The notes beneath the pieces are model-generated. The model searched no databases, was not told the origin of the DNA, and saw only the letters and a program-made list of their open reading frames with translations. Made by a program: the position numbers and the translations under genes. Below are positions 47,331 through 56,978 of a stretch of 64,000 nucleotides of DNA, piece by piece. The number at the start of each line of letters is the position of its first letter. The stretch's first letter is position 1. The stretch comes from Pseudomonas palleroniana (GTDB lineage: Bacteria > Pseudomonadota > Gammaproteobacteria > Pseudomonadales > Pseudomonadaceae): contig NZ_PYWX01000011.1 in NCBI RefSeq assembly GCF_003031675.1, positions 124,001 through 188,000 of the forward strand. The letters run 5' to 3'.

Positions 47331-49253
47331 ATGCCAACTATTACTCTTCCCGACGGCAGTCAACGTTCATTCGATCATTCGGTTTCCGTAGCCGAGGTCG
47401 CCGCATCCATTGGTGCGGGCCTTGCCAAGGCCACCGTGGCCGGCAAGGTCGACGGCAAGCTGGTTGACGCCAGCGACCTGATCACCCGCGATGCCAGCCT
47501 GCAAATCATCACGCCCAAGGATCAAGAGGGGCTGGAGATCATTCGCCACTCTTGCGCACACTTGATTGGCCATGCGGTCAAGCAACTGTATCCGACCGCG
47601 AAGATGGTCATCGGCCCGGTCATCGACGAAGGCTTCTATTACGATATCGCCTACGAGCGTCCTTTTACTCCGGACGACCTCGCGGCCATCGAGCAGCGCA
47701 TGCATGCGCTGATTGAAAAAGATTACGACGTGATCAAGAAGGTCACGCCGCGCGCCGAAGTGATCGACGTGTTCACTGCCCGTGGCGAAGACTACAAGCT
47801 GCGCCTGGTCGAAGACATGCCGGACGAGCAGGCCATGGGCCTGTACTACCACGAAGAATACGTCGACATGTGCCGTGGTCCGCATGTGCCGAACACGCGC
47901 TTCCTGAAGTCGTTCAAGCTGACCAAGTTGTCCGGCGCCTACTGGCGTGGTGATGCGAAGAACGAGCAGCTGCAGCGGATCTACGGCACTGCGTGGGCTG
48001 ACAAGAAGCAGCTGGCAGCCTACATCCAGCGCATCGAAGAAGCCGAAAAACGCGATCACCGCAAGATCGGCAAGCGCCTGAACCTGTTCCACCTCCAGGA
48101 AGAAGCGCCGGGCATGGTGTTCTGGCACCCGAACGGCTGGACTCTGTATCAGGTGCTTGAACAGTACATGCGCAAGGTCCAGCGCGAAAACGGCTACCTG
48201 GAGATCAAGACGCCTCAGGTCGTTGATCGCAGCCTGTGGGAGAAATCCGGGCACTGGGCCAACTATGCCGACAACATGTTCACCACCCAGTCGGAAAACC
48301 GCGACTACGCCATCAAGCCGATGAACTGCCCTTGCCACGTGCAGGTGTTCAACCAGGGCCTGAAGAGCTACCGCGAGCTGCCGATGCGCCTGGCGGAGTT
48401 TGGTGCCTGCCACCGTAACGAGCCCTCGGGTGCGCTGCACGGCATCATGCGTGTGCGCGGCTTCACTCAGGATGACGCCCATATCTTCTGCACCGAAGAG
48501 CAGATGCAGGCGGAATCCGCCGCGTTCATCAAGCTGACCATGGACGTTTATCGCGATTTCGGCTTTACCGAAGTCGAGATGAAGCTGTCCACTCGTCCGG
48601 AAAAACGCGTCGGTTCCGACGAGCTGTGGGATCGCGCAGAGTCGGCACTGGCCGCAGCGCTCGACAGTGCGGGGCTTGCGTACGATCTGCAGCCGGGTGA
48701 GGGCGCGTTCTACGGTCCGAAGATCGAGTTCTCGCTGAAAGATTGCCTTGGTCGCGTCTGGCAGTGTGGTACCCTGCAGCTCGATTTTAACCTGCCGATC
48801 CGTCTGGGCGCCGAATACGTCTCCGAAGACAACAGCCGTAAACACCCGGTTATGTTGCACCGGGCGATCCTCGGTTCGTTCGAACGGTTCGTCGGGATCC
48901 TGATCGAGCACTACGAGGGTGCGTTCCCGGCGTGGCTTGCTCCGACCCAGGCAGTGATCATGAATATCACTGATAAACAGGCAGATTTTGCCGCTGAAGT
49001 TGAAAAAACTCTCAACGAAAGCGGGTTTCGTGCCAAGTCCGACTTGAGAAATGAAAAGATCGGCTTTAAAATCCGCGAGCATACCTTGCTCAAGGTTCCC
49101 TATCTTTTGGTTATTGGAGACAGGGAAGTCGAGATGCAGACTGTCGCTGTGCGTACTCGTGAAGGTGCTGACCTGGGCTCGATGCCCGTCGCCCAGTTCG
49201 CTGAGTTCCTCGCGCAAGCGGTTTCCCGGCGTGGTCGCCCAGATTCGGAGTAA
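47331..49253 (+). CDS. thrS: Threonyl-tRNA synthetase
   Basis: Charges tRNA-Thr with threonine and edits Ser-tRNA-Thr. 640 residues from 47331 (GAGGAGG upstream). Order: TGS domain (about 1-62), editing domain with [16 protein letters not shown] and [18 protein letters not shown], class II catalytic core with [37 protein letters not shown] and [16 protein letters not shown] [19 protein letters not shown], and C-terminal anticodon-binding domain. Zinc ligands are in the MNCPCH and following His. infC overlaps the stop by one base. Confidence 0.98.
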   Translation: MPTITLPDGSQRSFDHSVSVAEVAASIGAGLAKATVAGKVDGKLVDASDLITRDASLQIITPKDQEGLEIIRHSCAHLIGHAVKQLYPTAKMVIGPVIDEGFYYDIAYERPFTPDDLAAIEQRMHALIEKDYDVIKKVTPRAEVIDVFTARGEDYKLRLVEDMPDEQAMGLYYHEEYVDMCRGPHVPNTRFLKSFKLTKLSGAYWRGDAKNEQLQRIYGTAWADKKQLAAYIQRIEEAEKRDHRKIGKRLNLFHLQEEAPGMVFWHPNGWTLYQVLEQYMRKVQRENGYLEIKTPQVVDRSLWEKSGHWANYADNMFTTQSENRDYAIKPMNCPCHVQVFNQGLKSYRELPMRLAEFGACHRNEPSGALHGIMRVRGFTQDDAHIFCTEEQMQAESAAFIKLTMDVYRDFGFTEVEMKLSTRPEKRVGSDELWDRAESALAAALDSAGLAYDLQPGEGAFYGPKIEFSLKDCLGRVWQCGTLQLDFNLPIRLGAEYVSEDNSRKHPVMLHRAILGSFERFVGILIEHYEGAFPAWLAPTQAVIMNITDKQADFAAEVEKTLNESGFRAKSDLRNEKIGFKIREHTLLKVPYLLVIGDREVEMQTVAVRTREGADLGSMPVAQFAEFLAQAVSRRGRPDSE

Positions 49254-49804
49254 TTATTATTAAGCGTGAAATGAGACAAGATAAACGAGCTGCACCGAAA
49301 GCCCCGATCAACGAGAATATCTCGGCACGCGAGGTTCGGTTAATTGGCGCTGACGGCGAGCAGATTGGCATCGTCTCGATTGATGAAGCGCTTCGTATCG
49401 CTGAAGAGTCCAAATTGGACCTGGTGGAAATCTCCGCCGACGCAGTCCCGCCTGTTTGCCGGGTGATGGACTACGGCAAGTCGATCTTCGAAAAGAAGAA
49501 GCAGATTGCTGCGGCGAAGAAGAACCAGAAGCAGATTCAAGTAAAAGAAATCAAGTTTCGTCCAGGGACGGAGGAAGGGGATTACCAGGTAAAACTGCGC
49601 AACCTGGTACGTTTCCTGAGTGATGGGGACAGGGCCAAGGTATCCTTGCGATTCCGCGGCCGTGAGATGGCCCACCAGGAGCTGGGGATGGAACTCCTCA
49701 AGCGGGTTGAACAAGACCTGCTCGAGTACGGTTCGGTCGAACAGCATCCTAAGATGGAAGGACGCCAGCTGATCATGGTCATCGCCCCGAAAAAGAAGAA
49801 GTAA
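49253..49804 (+). CDS. infC: Translation initiation factor IF-3
   Basis: Prevents premature 30S-50S joining and checks the start codon. As in other bacteria it begins with ATT rather than ATG: three in-frame ATT codons stand at 49253, 49256 and 49259, just after the thrS TAA and behind GGAG (49247-49250). The 49253 start gives 183 residues, [20 protein letters not shown]. The 49259 codon is best spaced from GGAG. The rare start allows IF-3 to repress itself. Domains: N-terminal [20 protein letters not shown], linker [15 protein letters not shown]-terminal [18 protein letters not shown]. Confidence 0.96.
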   Translation: MIIKREMRQDKRAAPKAPINENISAREVRLIGADGEQIGIVSIDEALRIAEESKLDLVEISADAVPPVCRVMDYGKSIFEKKKQIAAAKKNQKQIQVKEIKFRPGTEEGDYQVKLRNLVRFLSDGDRAKVSLRFRGREMAHQELGMELLKRVEQDLLEYGSVEQHPKMEGRQLIMVIAPKKKK

Positions 49805-49864
49805 TCAACAGGGCACGGCAGGCCTTCTGATTATGTTTATCAACTGAATGCGGAGTATCCGAAC

Positions 49865-50059
49865 ATGCCAAAGATGAAGACTAAAAGTGGTGCTGCTAAG
49901 CGGTTTCTGAAAACTGCTAACGGTATCAAGCACAAGCACGCTTTCAAGAGCCACATCCTGACCAAAATGTCGACCAAGCGTAAGCGTCAACTGCGCGGTA
50001 GCAGCTTGCTGCATCCGTCTGACGTGGCAAAAGTCGAGCGCATGCTGCGCCTTCGTTAA
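49865..50059 (+). CDS. rpmI: 50S ribosomal protein L35
   Basis: A 64-residue basic ribosomal protein, [20 protein letters not shown] at the start and [15 protein letters not shown] at the end, normal length. It lies between infC and rplT in the universal order infC-rpmI-rplT, and GCGGAG lies about 8 bp before the ATG. Confidence 0.98.
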   Translation: MPKMKTKSGAAKRFLKTANGIKHKHAFKSHILTKMSTKRKRQLRGSSLLHPSDVAKVERMLRLR

Positions 50060-50089
50060 TTTTTGGATCAAGAATAGAGGAAGTAACTC

Positions 50090-50446
50090 ATGGCTCGTGT
50101 AAAGCGTGGCGTCATTGCCCGTAAGCGTCACAAAAAAATTCTGAAACTTGCTAAAGGCTACTACGGCGCGCGTTCACGCGTATTCCGTGTTGCCAAGCAA
50201 GCGGTAATCAAGGCAGGCCAATACGCCTACCGTGACCGTCGTCAGAAAAAACGTCAGTTCCGCGCTCTGTGGATCGCTCGTATCAATGCTGGTGCTCGTG
50301 TTAACGGTCTGTCCTACAGCCGTTTCATCGCTGGCCTGAAAAAAGCGTCCATCGAAATCGACCGTAAGGTTCTGGCTGAACTGGCCGTGAACGAAAAAGC
50401 GGTGTTTGCTGCGATTGTCGAGAAAGCTAAAGCCACCTTGGCTTAA
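50090..50446 (+). CDS. rplT: 50S ribosomal protein L20
   Basis: A 118-residue 23S rRNA-binding protein needed early in 50S assembly, [20 protein letters not shown] at the start. In other bacteria L20 represses rpmI-rplT translation by binding an rRNA-like site. I did not find a clear copy of that site here. AGAGGAAG lies 6 bp before the ATG. Two hairpins follow before pheS. Confidence 0.98.
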   Translation: MARVKRGVIARKRHKKILKLAKGYYGARSRVFRVAKQAVIKAGQYAYRDRRQKKRQFRALWIARINAGARVNGLSYSRFIAGLKKASIEIDRKVLAELAVNEKAVFAAIVEKAKATLA

Positions 50447-50460
50447 GTACCCCCGACAGT

Positions 50461-50490
50461 CACCTTGGGCTGCTCCTGCAGCCCAAGGTG
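50461..50490 (+). other. Perfect 13-bp hairpin in the rplT-pheS gap
   Basis: CACCTTGGGCTGC and its exact reverse complement around a TCCT loop, 14 bp after the rplT stop. It has no T tail, so it is not an ordinary terminator. It could be an anti-terminator or a processing and stability element for the ribosomal protein message. Confidence 0.6.
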
Positions 50491-50501
50491 GTAAACGTCT
50501 T

Positions 50502-51572
<1,071 letters not shown>

Positions 51573-51598
51573 TCGTAACGAATCTTTAGGAGAGCAGG

Positions 51599-53977
51599 AT
51601 GAAATTCAGTGAACAATGGCTGCGTGGCTGGGTAAGCCCGCAGGTAGATCGCGACGAGCTGGTTGCCCGTCTGTCGATGGCCGGCCTTGAGGTCGATAGT
51701 GTGACGCCGGCCGCCGGTGTTTTCAGCGGCGTGGTGGTGGGCGAGGTGTTGAGCACCGAGCAGCATCCCGATGCCGACAAATTGCGTGTGTGCCAGGTCA
51801 GCAATGGCGCCGAAACCTTCCAGGTCGTGTGCGGGGCACCGAATGTGCGCCCGGGCCTGAAGATTCCGTTCGCGATGATCGGTGCTCAATTGCCCGGCGA
51901 CTTCAAGATCAAGAAGGCCAAACTGCGCGGTGTCGAGTCCAACGGCATGCTGTGCTCCCAGGCTGAACTGCAGGTGGGCGAAGGCAATGATGGCCTGATG
52001 GAACTGCCGGCTGATGCGCCGGTGGGCCAGGACATCCGCGTTTACCTGGAGCTGGAAGATGCCAGCATCGAGGTCGACCTGACTCCGAACCGTGGCGACT
52101 GCCTGTCCCTGGCGGGCCTGGCGCGTGAAGTCGGCGCGTTGTACAACGCACCCGTCACGCGCCCGGTTGTAACCCCGGTAGCGGCAGTGCACGACGAAGT
52201 GCGTTCCATTGAAGTGCTGGCGCCAAAAGCTTGCCCACGTTACCTGGGGCGTGTGGTCCGTAACGTCGACCTGTCCAAGCCAACCCCATTGTGGATGGTT
52301 GAGCGTCTGCGCCGTGCCGACGTGCGCAGTATTGATGCTGCCGTCGACATCACCAACTACGTGATGCTGGAGTTGGGCCAGCCGCTGCACGCCTTCGATC
52401 TCGCCGAAATCAACGGTGGTATCCGCGTACGCATGGCTGAGGAAGGCGAAAAGCTGGTTCTGCTCGACGGCCAGGAAGTTGCCTTGCGTGCCGATACCCT
52501 GGTCATCGCTGACCATTCCCGCGCCCTGGCGATTGCCGGCGTGATGGGGGGCGAGCACAGCGGCGTGTCTGCGACCACTCGCGATGTTTTCCTGGAAAGC
52601 GCGTTCTTCGATCAGATTGCTATCGCTGGCAAGGCGCGTTCCTACGGCCTGCACACCGACGCTTCGCATCGCTACGAGCGTGGCGTGGACTGGAAGCTGG
52701 CCCGTGAAGCCATGGAGCGTGCTACTGGCCTGCTGCTGGAAATCACCGGAGGCGAAGCCGGTCCGATCACTGAAACCGTCAGTGAGCAGCACCTACCTTC
52801 TGTTGCGCCGATCACCCTGCGTGCCAAAAGCGTTGAACAGATGCTTGGCCTGGTCATTGACCCCGCTGAAATCGAGCAACTGTTGTCGGCCCTCGGCCTG
52901 GGCATTTCCTCGAGTGGGGAAGGCCAGTGGCGCGTTGAAGTGCCGAGCCATCGCTTCGATATCAGCCTGGAAGTTGACCTGATCGAAGAACTGGCCCGCC
53001 TGTACGGTTACAACCGCTTGCCGGTTCGTTATCCGCAAGCACGCCTGGCGCCGCAACCCAAGGCCGAGGCGCGTGCGCACCTGCCTGAGCTGCGTCGTCT
53101 GCTGGTCGCCCGTGGCTATCAGGAGGCGGTAACCTACAGCTTCATCGATCCGAAACAGTTCGAACTGTTCAACCCAGGTGTTGAACCGCTGCTGCTGGCT
53201 AACCCGATCTCCAACGACATGGCGGCCATGCGTTCGTCGCTGTGGCCGGGTCTGGTGAAAGCACTTTCGCACAACCTGAACCGTCAGCAAGATCGCGTGC
53301 GCATGTTTGAAAGCGGCTTGCGGTTTGTGGGGCAACTGGACGGGCTGAAGCAAGAGCCGATGCTGGCCGGTGTCGTCTGCGGTAGTCGCTTGCCGGAAGG
53401 CTGGGCGCAAGGCCGCGATGCCGTGGACTTCTTCGACGTTAAAGCTGATGTGGAAGCGGTATTGGGCTTCGCCGGTGCGCTGGGCGACTTTACGTTCGTG
53501 CCAGGCAGCCACCCGGCGTTGCACCCAGGCCAGACCGCGCGCATCGAGCGAGAAGGGCGCCTGGTGGGCTTCCTGGGGGCCATTCACCCGGAGCTGTCGA
53601 AAACCCTGGGCCTTGATCGTCCGGTCTTCGTGTTCGAGCTGGTCCTGGCTGAAGTGGCTTCGGGCAAAATGCCTAAATTCAGCGAGTTGTCGCGCTTCCC
53701 TGAAGTGCGTCGCGACCTGGCCCTGATCGCTGACCGTGAAGTCGCCGCCACTGCCGTTCTGGATGTAATCCGTGAAAATGCAGGGGAATGGCTGACAGAC
53801 CTCAGGCTATTTGACGTCTATCAGGGTAAAGGTATTGATCCGCATAGAAAAAGCCTTGCAGTTGGCTTGACCTGGCAGCATCCATCGCGCACTCTTAATG
53901 ACGATGAGGTGAATACCACGACACAAAATATCCTCACCTCGCTCGAACAAAGGTTGAACGCCACGTTAAGGAAGTGA
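51599..53977 (+). CDS. pheT: Phenylalanyl-tRNA synthetase beta subunit
   Basis: Second PheRS subunit, 792 residues: tRNA-binding EMAP-like domain (about 40-150), B3/B4 editing domain (about 210-390), B5 helix-rich part, a class II-like fold without catalytic residues, and the C-terminal FDX-ACB anticodon-type domain (about 700-792, SRFPEVRRDLALIADREVAA). ihfA follows after 3 bp, the conserved pheST-ihfA order, so the genes are co-transcribed. Confidence 0.98.
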   Translation: MKFSEQWLRGWVSPQVDRDELVARLSMAGLEVDSVTPAAGVFSGVVVGEVLSTEQHPDADKLRVCQVSNGAETFQVVCGAPNVRPGLKIPFAMIGAQLPGDFKIKKAKLRGVESNGMLCSQAELQVGEGNDGLMELPADAPVGQDIRVYLELEDASIEVDLTPNRGDCLSLAGLAREVGALYNAPVTRPVVTPVAAVHDEVRSIEVLAPKACPRYLGRVVRNVDLSKPTPLWMVERLRRADVRSIDAAVDITNYVMLELGQPLHAFDLAEINGGIRVRMAEEGEKLVLLDGQEVALRADTLVIADHSRALAIAGVMGGEHSGVSATTRDVFLESAFFDQIAIAGKARSYGLHTDASHRYERGVDWKLAREAMERATGLLLEITGGEAGPITETVSEQHLPSVAPITLRAKSVEQMLGLVIDPAEIEQLLSALGLGISSSGEGQWRVEVPSHRFDISLEVDLIEELARLYGYNRLPVRYPQARLAPQPKAEARAHLPELRRLLVARGYQEAVTYSFIDPKQFELFNPGVEPLLLANPISNDMAAMRSSLWPGLVKALSHNLNRQQDRVRMFESGLRFVGQLDGLKQEPMLAGVVCGSRLPEGWAQGRDAVDFFDVKADVEAVLGFAGALGDFTFVPGSHPALHPGQTARIEREGRLVGFLGAIHPELSKTLGLDRPVFVFELVLAEVASGKMPKFSELSRFPEVRRDLALIADREVAATAVLDVIRENAGEWLTDLRLFDVYQGKGIDPHRKSLAVGLTWQHPSRTLNDDEVNTTTQNILTSLEQRLNATLRK

Positions 53978-53980
53978 CGT

Positions 53981-54283
53981 ATGGGGGCTTTGACGAAAGC
54001 TGAGATGGCGGAACGTCTGTACGAAGAGCTGGGTCTGAACAAGCGCGAGGCCAAGGAATTGGTCGAGCTGTTTTTTGAAGAAATCAGGCACGCTCTGGAA
54101 GACAATGAGCAGGTCAAGCTGTCCGGTTTCGGCAATTTTGACCTGCGGGACAAACGCCAGCGGCCTGGCCGCAATCCAAAAACGGGAGAAGAAATCCCGA
54201 TCACGGCTCGCCGTGTGGTCACCTTTCGTCCAGGGCAGAAGTTGAAGGCCCGAGTTGAGGCTTATGCTGGAACCAAGTCATAA
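53981..54283 (+). CDS. ihfA: Integration host factor alpha subunit
   Basis: A 100-residue DNA-bending protein that pairs with Ihf[21 protein letters not shown] at the N-terminus, the arm region [20 protein letters not shown] with the intercalating Pro in [14 protein letters not shown], and the ending [20 protein letters not shown]. Length is normal. The last 20 bp overlap the merR gene. Confidence 0.98.
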   Translation: MGALTKAEMAERLYEELGLNKREAKELVELFFEEIRHALEDNEQVKLSGFGNFDLRDKRQRPGRNPKTGEEIPITARRVVTFRPGQKLKARVEAYAGTKS

Positions 54284-54620
54284 CGACGAGCTACCCGTCA
54301 TCCCAGGCAAACGCTACTTCACCATTGGTGAAGTCAGCGAACTCTGTGCGGTAAAACCGCACGTGTTGCGCTATTGGGAGCAGGAGTTTCCTCAACTCAA
54401 CCCCGTCAAACGCACCGGGAACCGTCGGTATTATCAGCGCCAGGACGTGCTGATGATCCGACAGATCCGTGCCTTGCTGTACGACCAGGGGTTCACCATC
54501 AGCGGCGCGCGTCAGCGTATGTCCGGTGATGAAGCCAAAGACGACACCACCCAATACAAGCAACTGATCCGCCAGATGATCTCCGAACTCGAAGATGTGC
54601 TGGTGGTTTTGAAGAAGTAA
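54264..54620 (+). CDS. MerR-family transcriptional regulator
   Basis: A 118-residue short MerR protein, starting [20 protein letters not shown] at 54264. Winged helix [20 protein letters not shown] and [20 protein letters not shown] are well kept, and a C-terminal helix (about 85-118) would form the dimer coil. There is no ligand domain or Cys motif, so the signal is unknown. It overlaps ihfA by 20 bp and is conserved after ihfA in Pseudomonas and many gammaproteobacteria. Confidence 0.94.
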   Translation: MLEPSHNDELPVIPGKRYFTIGEVSELCAVKPHVLRYWEQEFPQLNPVKRTGNRRYYQRQDVLMIRQIRALLYDQGFTISGARQRMSGDEAKDDTTQYKQLIRQMISELEDVLVVLKK

Positions 54621-54710
54621 TTCCGGCTTTTAAAATACTTCCACATTTCAAAAGCTTGCGGTATATTCCTCATCGCTTCGTTGCGAAGCGAACCCAGTAA
54701 CACGCCTAGT

Positions 54711-54787
54711 CGGGGCGTAGCGCAGTCCGGTAGCGCACTAGCATGGGGTGCTAGGGGTCGAGTGTTCGAATCACTCCGTCCCGACCA
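54711..54787 (+). tRNA. tRNA-Pro(GGG)
   Basis: A 77-nt cloverleaf with acceptor CGGGGCG/CGTCCCG, anticodon loop ATGGGGT (GGG) on a perfect CTAGC/GCTAG stem, T-loop TTCGAAT and encoded CCA. An integrase remnant begins 79 bp after its end, so the 3' end is a likely integration site. Confidence 0.96.
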
Positions 54788-54866
54788 TATATTTCAATGA
54801 TTTAGGCCAATGTTCACAGCATTGGCCTTTTTCATGTGCGTGACATTTGCGTGACTTGTCCAATTT

Positions 54867-55433
54867 TCACGCCTGCTTCCTCTTCAAAATTGTCAGGACC
54901 GGTCCTCGCGAATCGGTTGCTGATACCATGTTCGCAGCTTCGATCAGATGCCCGAGCTCAGCGCCCGAGTAACGACTGGTGATGCTGCCGTTCTTGTGTC
55001 CAAGCAGTGCCTTGCGGTCTTCCTCGGTTACGCCCGCTGCACGCAGTCGGCGGCCAAACGTGTGTTTGAGATCATGGGTCCTTATGGATGCATACCCAGG
55101 GTGAGCGGGGCGAAGGTTTTCCTCCTGCCAGAGTTTCGCCGCTCTCACCCGTGCCTTCTTCCAGGCCGAGTCGTTCATACGGTGCGTCGCGGTTCCGTTG
55201 TATGGGAAAACCCATTCCTTGCTGATACCGCGCTGCTTTTCAATGATCGACCTGGCCACGCTATTCAGCACCACCAGGGTTTCCCGCGAGCGCTTGAACC
55301 AGTACCAAGCTCGGGCAACGCGCGGCACGCTGTAGCTGTCGCCCAGGCGCTGCAGTTTGATGAATGCCACCGGCATCTTGCCGTTATCGTCGCTGAATGC
55401 CTGCTCGAACTGAGCCTGCATTGTCTGTGTCAT
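54867..55433 (-). pseudogene. Fused remnant of a tyrosine-recombinase integrase
   Basis: A 188-residue ORF. From about residue 55 it is the C-terminal part of a phage-type tyrosine integrase: LNSVARSIIEKQRGISKEWV, then RTHDLKHTFGRRLRAAGVTE (His and Arg of the active site), LLGHKNGSITSRYS with the final Tyr. The first catalytic Arg region, core-binding domain and N-terminus are missing (a full protein is about 340-400 residues). The first 50 residues (MQAQFEQAFSDDNGKMPVAF, RVARAWYWFKRSRE) look like a small phage protein instead. A deletion that joined two prophage genes in frame explains this. It cannot be an active recombinase. Confidence 0.8.
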
Positions 55434-55485
55434 GGCCTTGGCCCCTGTAGATGAAGACGTAGGCGAACCAGAGGGTGGCGATCAT
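55384..55485 (-). CDS. Possible 33-residue phage-type membrane peptide
   Basis: MIATLWFAYVFIYRGQGHDT starts at 55485 and overlaps the start of the fused integrase ORF by 50 bp. A hydrophobic segment covers residues 2-13. Its ATG overlaps the TGA of another tiny frame (55483-55548, MATHTNTEHGPYAQWARRVT), the compact overlap style of phage early genes. Expression is unproven. Confidence 0.35.
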   Translation of the reverse strand: MIATLWFAYVFIYRGQGHDTDNAGSVRAGIQRR

Positions 55486-55763
55486 GGCGTCACCCGGCGC
55501 GCCCACTGGGCGTACGGACCGTGCTCCGTATTCGTATGGGTGGCCATCCAGATCGCTATCCATATGCCATCCCTTCAACTCAAGGCCTTTTGTTTTCGTC
55601 CATTGAATGTATGGCGCAGGGTCTTCGCCACCGCCGAAGCTTGGAATATCGAGGTGATACCACTAGCCGCCCTTGTCACGCTCTACGGCAGCCGGCTGGT
55701 TCAGACATGACTGCTCCTTTGCTGCTATAGCGGCTGACTTTAAAGGGGGAGGGAATTTTCAAA

Positions 55764-55793
55764 AGTTGTACGTGGTCTAGGTTGTTGTACAAC
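55764..55793. promoter_or_regulatory. Repressor-like operator pair in the island remnant
   Basis: A perfect palindrome GTTGTACAAC (55784-55793) and a half-site AGTTGTAC (55764-55771), two helical turns apart, 43-72 bp before the 55836 gene. It has the form of a phage repressor operator pair. No repressor gene remains nearby. Confidence 0.4.
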
Positions 55794-55835
55794 TATTTCT
55801 GGTAGCATTCACTTCGTACCACAGGTGCTCAGACC

Positions 55836-56036
55836 ATGATCAACAATGACGATCTTCGATTTGAATCACACAAACATCTGCTCGAAATTGATGCCTCAGT
55901 AGCCGAATTGATGAAGCTCGTTGCCTCCCGAAAGACGGCAGGCGTCGAATGGGTTCAAGCGATCGCTCGTTACGATGCTGCTCACTCCAAGTGGGTGAAG
56001 TTTCTTCTGGATGCGGCAATTTCGAACAAGTCTTAA
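55836..56036 (+). CDS. Small hypothetical protein of the island remnant
   Basis: A 66-residue soluble protein, MINNDDLRFESHKHLLEIDA at the start, charged and mostly helical. AGGTG lies about 9 bp upstream. No family is recognised. It stands 43 bp after the palindrome pair that may control it, within the 2.1-kb foreign-looking stretch after tRNA-Pro. Confidence 0.5.
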   Translation: MINNDDLRFESHKHLLEIDASVAELMKLVASRKTAGVEWVQAIARYDAAHSKWVKFLLDAAISNKS

Positions 56037-56116
56037 CAGACCACATAACGAGATTTCATAACCGTCAGGCAGGCCGGTCACGGGGCCGCTGAGGTAATCC
56101 CGCTTCACGAAAAGTG

Positions 56117-56142
56117 CTTGCCGGGCGATGCCCGGGAGGTGG
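56117..56142. repeat. 26-bp hairpin repeat, copy 1
   Basis: A 26-bp unit with the hairpin CCGGGC-GAT-GCCCGG (56121-56135), followed by GGTGG. It differs at 2 of 26 bases from the copy at 56519. The two copies flank the zinc-ribbon gene. Confidence 0.7.
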
Positions 56143-56194
56143 TTAGGTTTAGAGAGTCGGCTACAGTTCGAAGATGATCCCTAAGGACAGATCT

Positions 56195-56434
56195 ATGACA
56201 TGCTTTATTTGCGGCGAAAAAGCGCTCGCAACCGATGTTGGCAAGGATTACGAAGAAAGAATTTGTCAAAAATGCGGGCACTATCGAATCACGAGCGCGG
56301 CGCTCAGTCTGCTGAGGTCTCGCGATTGGAGCTTCGATGAGGAGTTGGTCAGAGCTTGGCTTGAGCAGCAAAAGCGTCGTGGATTTATACCTACCATAGA
56401 TGATCACCAGGCAAGTCGATTGATCCGCGTTTAG
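56195..56434 (+). CDS. Small zinc-ribbon protein
   Basis: A 79-residue protein from MTCFICGEKALATDVGKDYE at 56195, with AAGGA 7 bp upstream. Two CxxC pairs (CFIC and CQKC) form a probable zinc ribbon in the first 30 residues, and the rest is helical and basic (VRAWLEQQKRRGFIPTIDD). It is flanked by two copies of a 26-bp hairpin repeat. The lower GC content and lack of a known family fit acquired DNA. The function is unknown. Confidence 0.6.
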   Translation: MTCFICGEKALATDVGKDYEERICQKCGHYRITSAALSLLRSRDWSFDEELVRAWLEQQKRRGFIPTIDDHQASRLIRV

Positions 56435-56518
56435 ACCGCCTCATCCTGGCCCTCAGTCATCCGCACTCAACAGTGCAAAGAAAGCTTCAATTTTGTTTTC
56501 TGTAGGCATGGGGTAGTC

Positions 56519-56544
56519 CTTGCCGGGCCATGCCCGGGCGGTGG
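56519..56544. repeat. 26-bp hairpin repeat, copy 2
   Basis: A second copy with hairpin CCGGGC-CAT-GCCCGG (56523-56537), 85 bp after the zinc-ribbon stop. The G10 tract begins 4 bp later. Confidence 0.7.
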
Positions 56545-56547
56545 AGT

Positions 56548-56557
56548 GGGGGGGGGG
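56548..56557 (+). repeat. G10 homopolymer tract
   Basis: Ten consecutive G, about 60 bp upstream of the 32-residue peptide gene. Tracts of this length are prone to slippage, and its place could change promoter spacing or leader folding. Confidence 0.85.
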
Positions 56558-56617
56558 CGACGATATTTGCCGACGTTATGCATCACCTGTTGGGAGTTTT
56601 TCCCAGAGGAGCAATGC

Positions 56618-56716
56618 ATGGCACATCTCACAGAGTGGTTGATGTTACTCAGTGCGTTAATCAGCCTGGCAACTGAAATCCTTCGGTGTCGGAGCGGCAG
56701 CAAGCGGAAGGAATGA
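56618..56716 (+). CDS. 32-residue hydrophobic peptide, possible type I toxin
   Basis: MAHLTEWLMLLSALISLATE followed by a basic tail (ILRCRSGSKRKE). AGAGGAG ends 6 bp before the ATG. A hydrophobic helix with a charged tail resembles type I toxin peptides such as Ldr or ZorO in form, though not in sequence. A small hairpin (TGGGA-GTTTT-TCCCA, 56590-56604) lies just before the ribosome site, and a strong terminator follows 17 bp after the stop, so it appears to be a compact stand-alone unit. No antisense RNA gene could be assigned. Confidence 0.5.
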   Translation: MAHLTEWLMLLSALISLATEILRCRSGSKRKE

Positions 56717-56733
56717 TAAAAAGCGGTAAGAAG

Positions 56734-56766
56734 ATGGGCCTCCCCTGAACGGGAGGCCCATTCTTT
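56734..56766 (+). terminator. Strong terminator after the small peptide gene
   Basis: An 11-bp perfect stem ATGGGCCTCCC/GGGAGGCCCAT with loop CTGAAC, then TCTTTC. It ends the peptide transcript and faces the truncated reductase gene. Confidence 0.8.
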
Positions 56767-56780
56767 CGTCTATCCGGCAG

Positions 56781-56978
56781 TCAGATAATCGAGCGTAGCG
56801 CCATGATGGTCTCGGGGGGATCCTCGAACAGGTCCGGGTTGAAGTGTGGCAATTCTCCGATGCCTTCGTAATGTGTGATCAATATCCCTTCGGGGCAGAG
56901 ACGCTCCGCTGCTCGTAACAAAATTGAGTTGGAAGAGGCCTGACGCAGACTTCCCGAGACAGCGAGCAAACGCGCCAT
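56781..56978 (-). pseudogene. Truncated NADPH-dependent FMN reductase
   Basis: A 65-residue frame that begins like a normal NAD(P)H:FMN or quinone reductase (MARLLAVSGSLRQASSNSIL) with the flavin phosphate loop SGSLRQASSNS. It stops after ETIMALRSII, where full proteins of about 180 residues go on to the TPEYAHG-type motif. The missing two-thirds are not found downstream, where the terminator and island remnant begin, so the break marks the junction of acquired or deleted DNA. Confidence 0.75.

Noticed and set aside
56467..56703. 78-codon minus frame across the G10 tract
   Set aside because: It reads the G run as a proline run, lacks a ribosome site and is opposite the better supported 32-residue gene.
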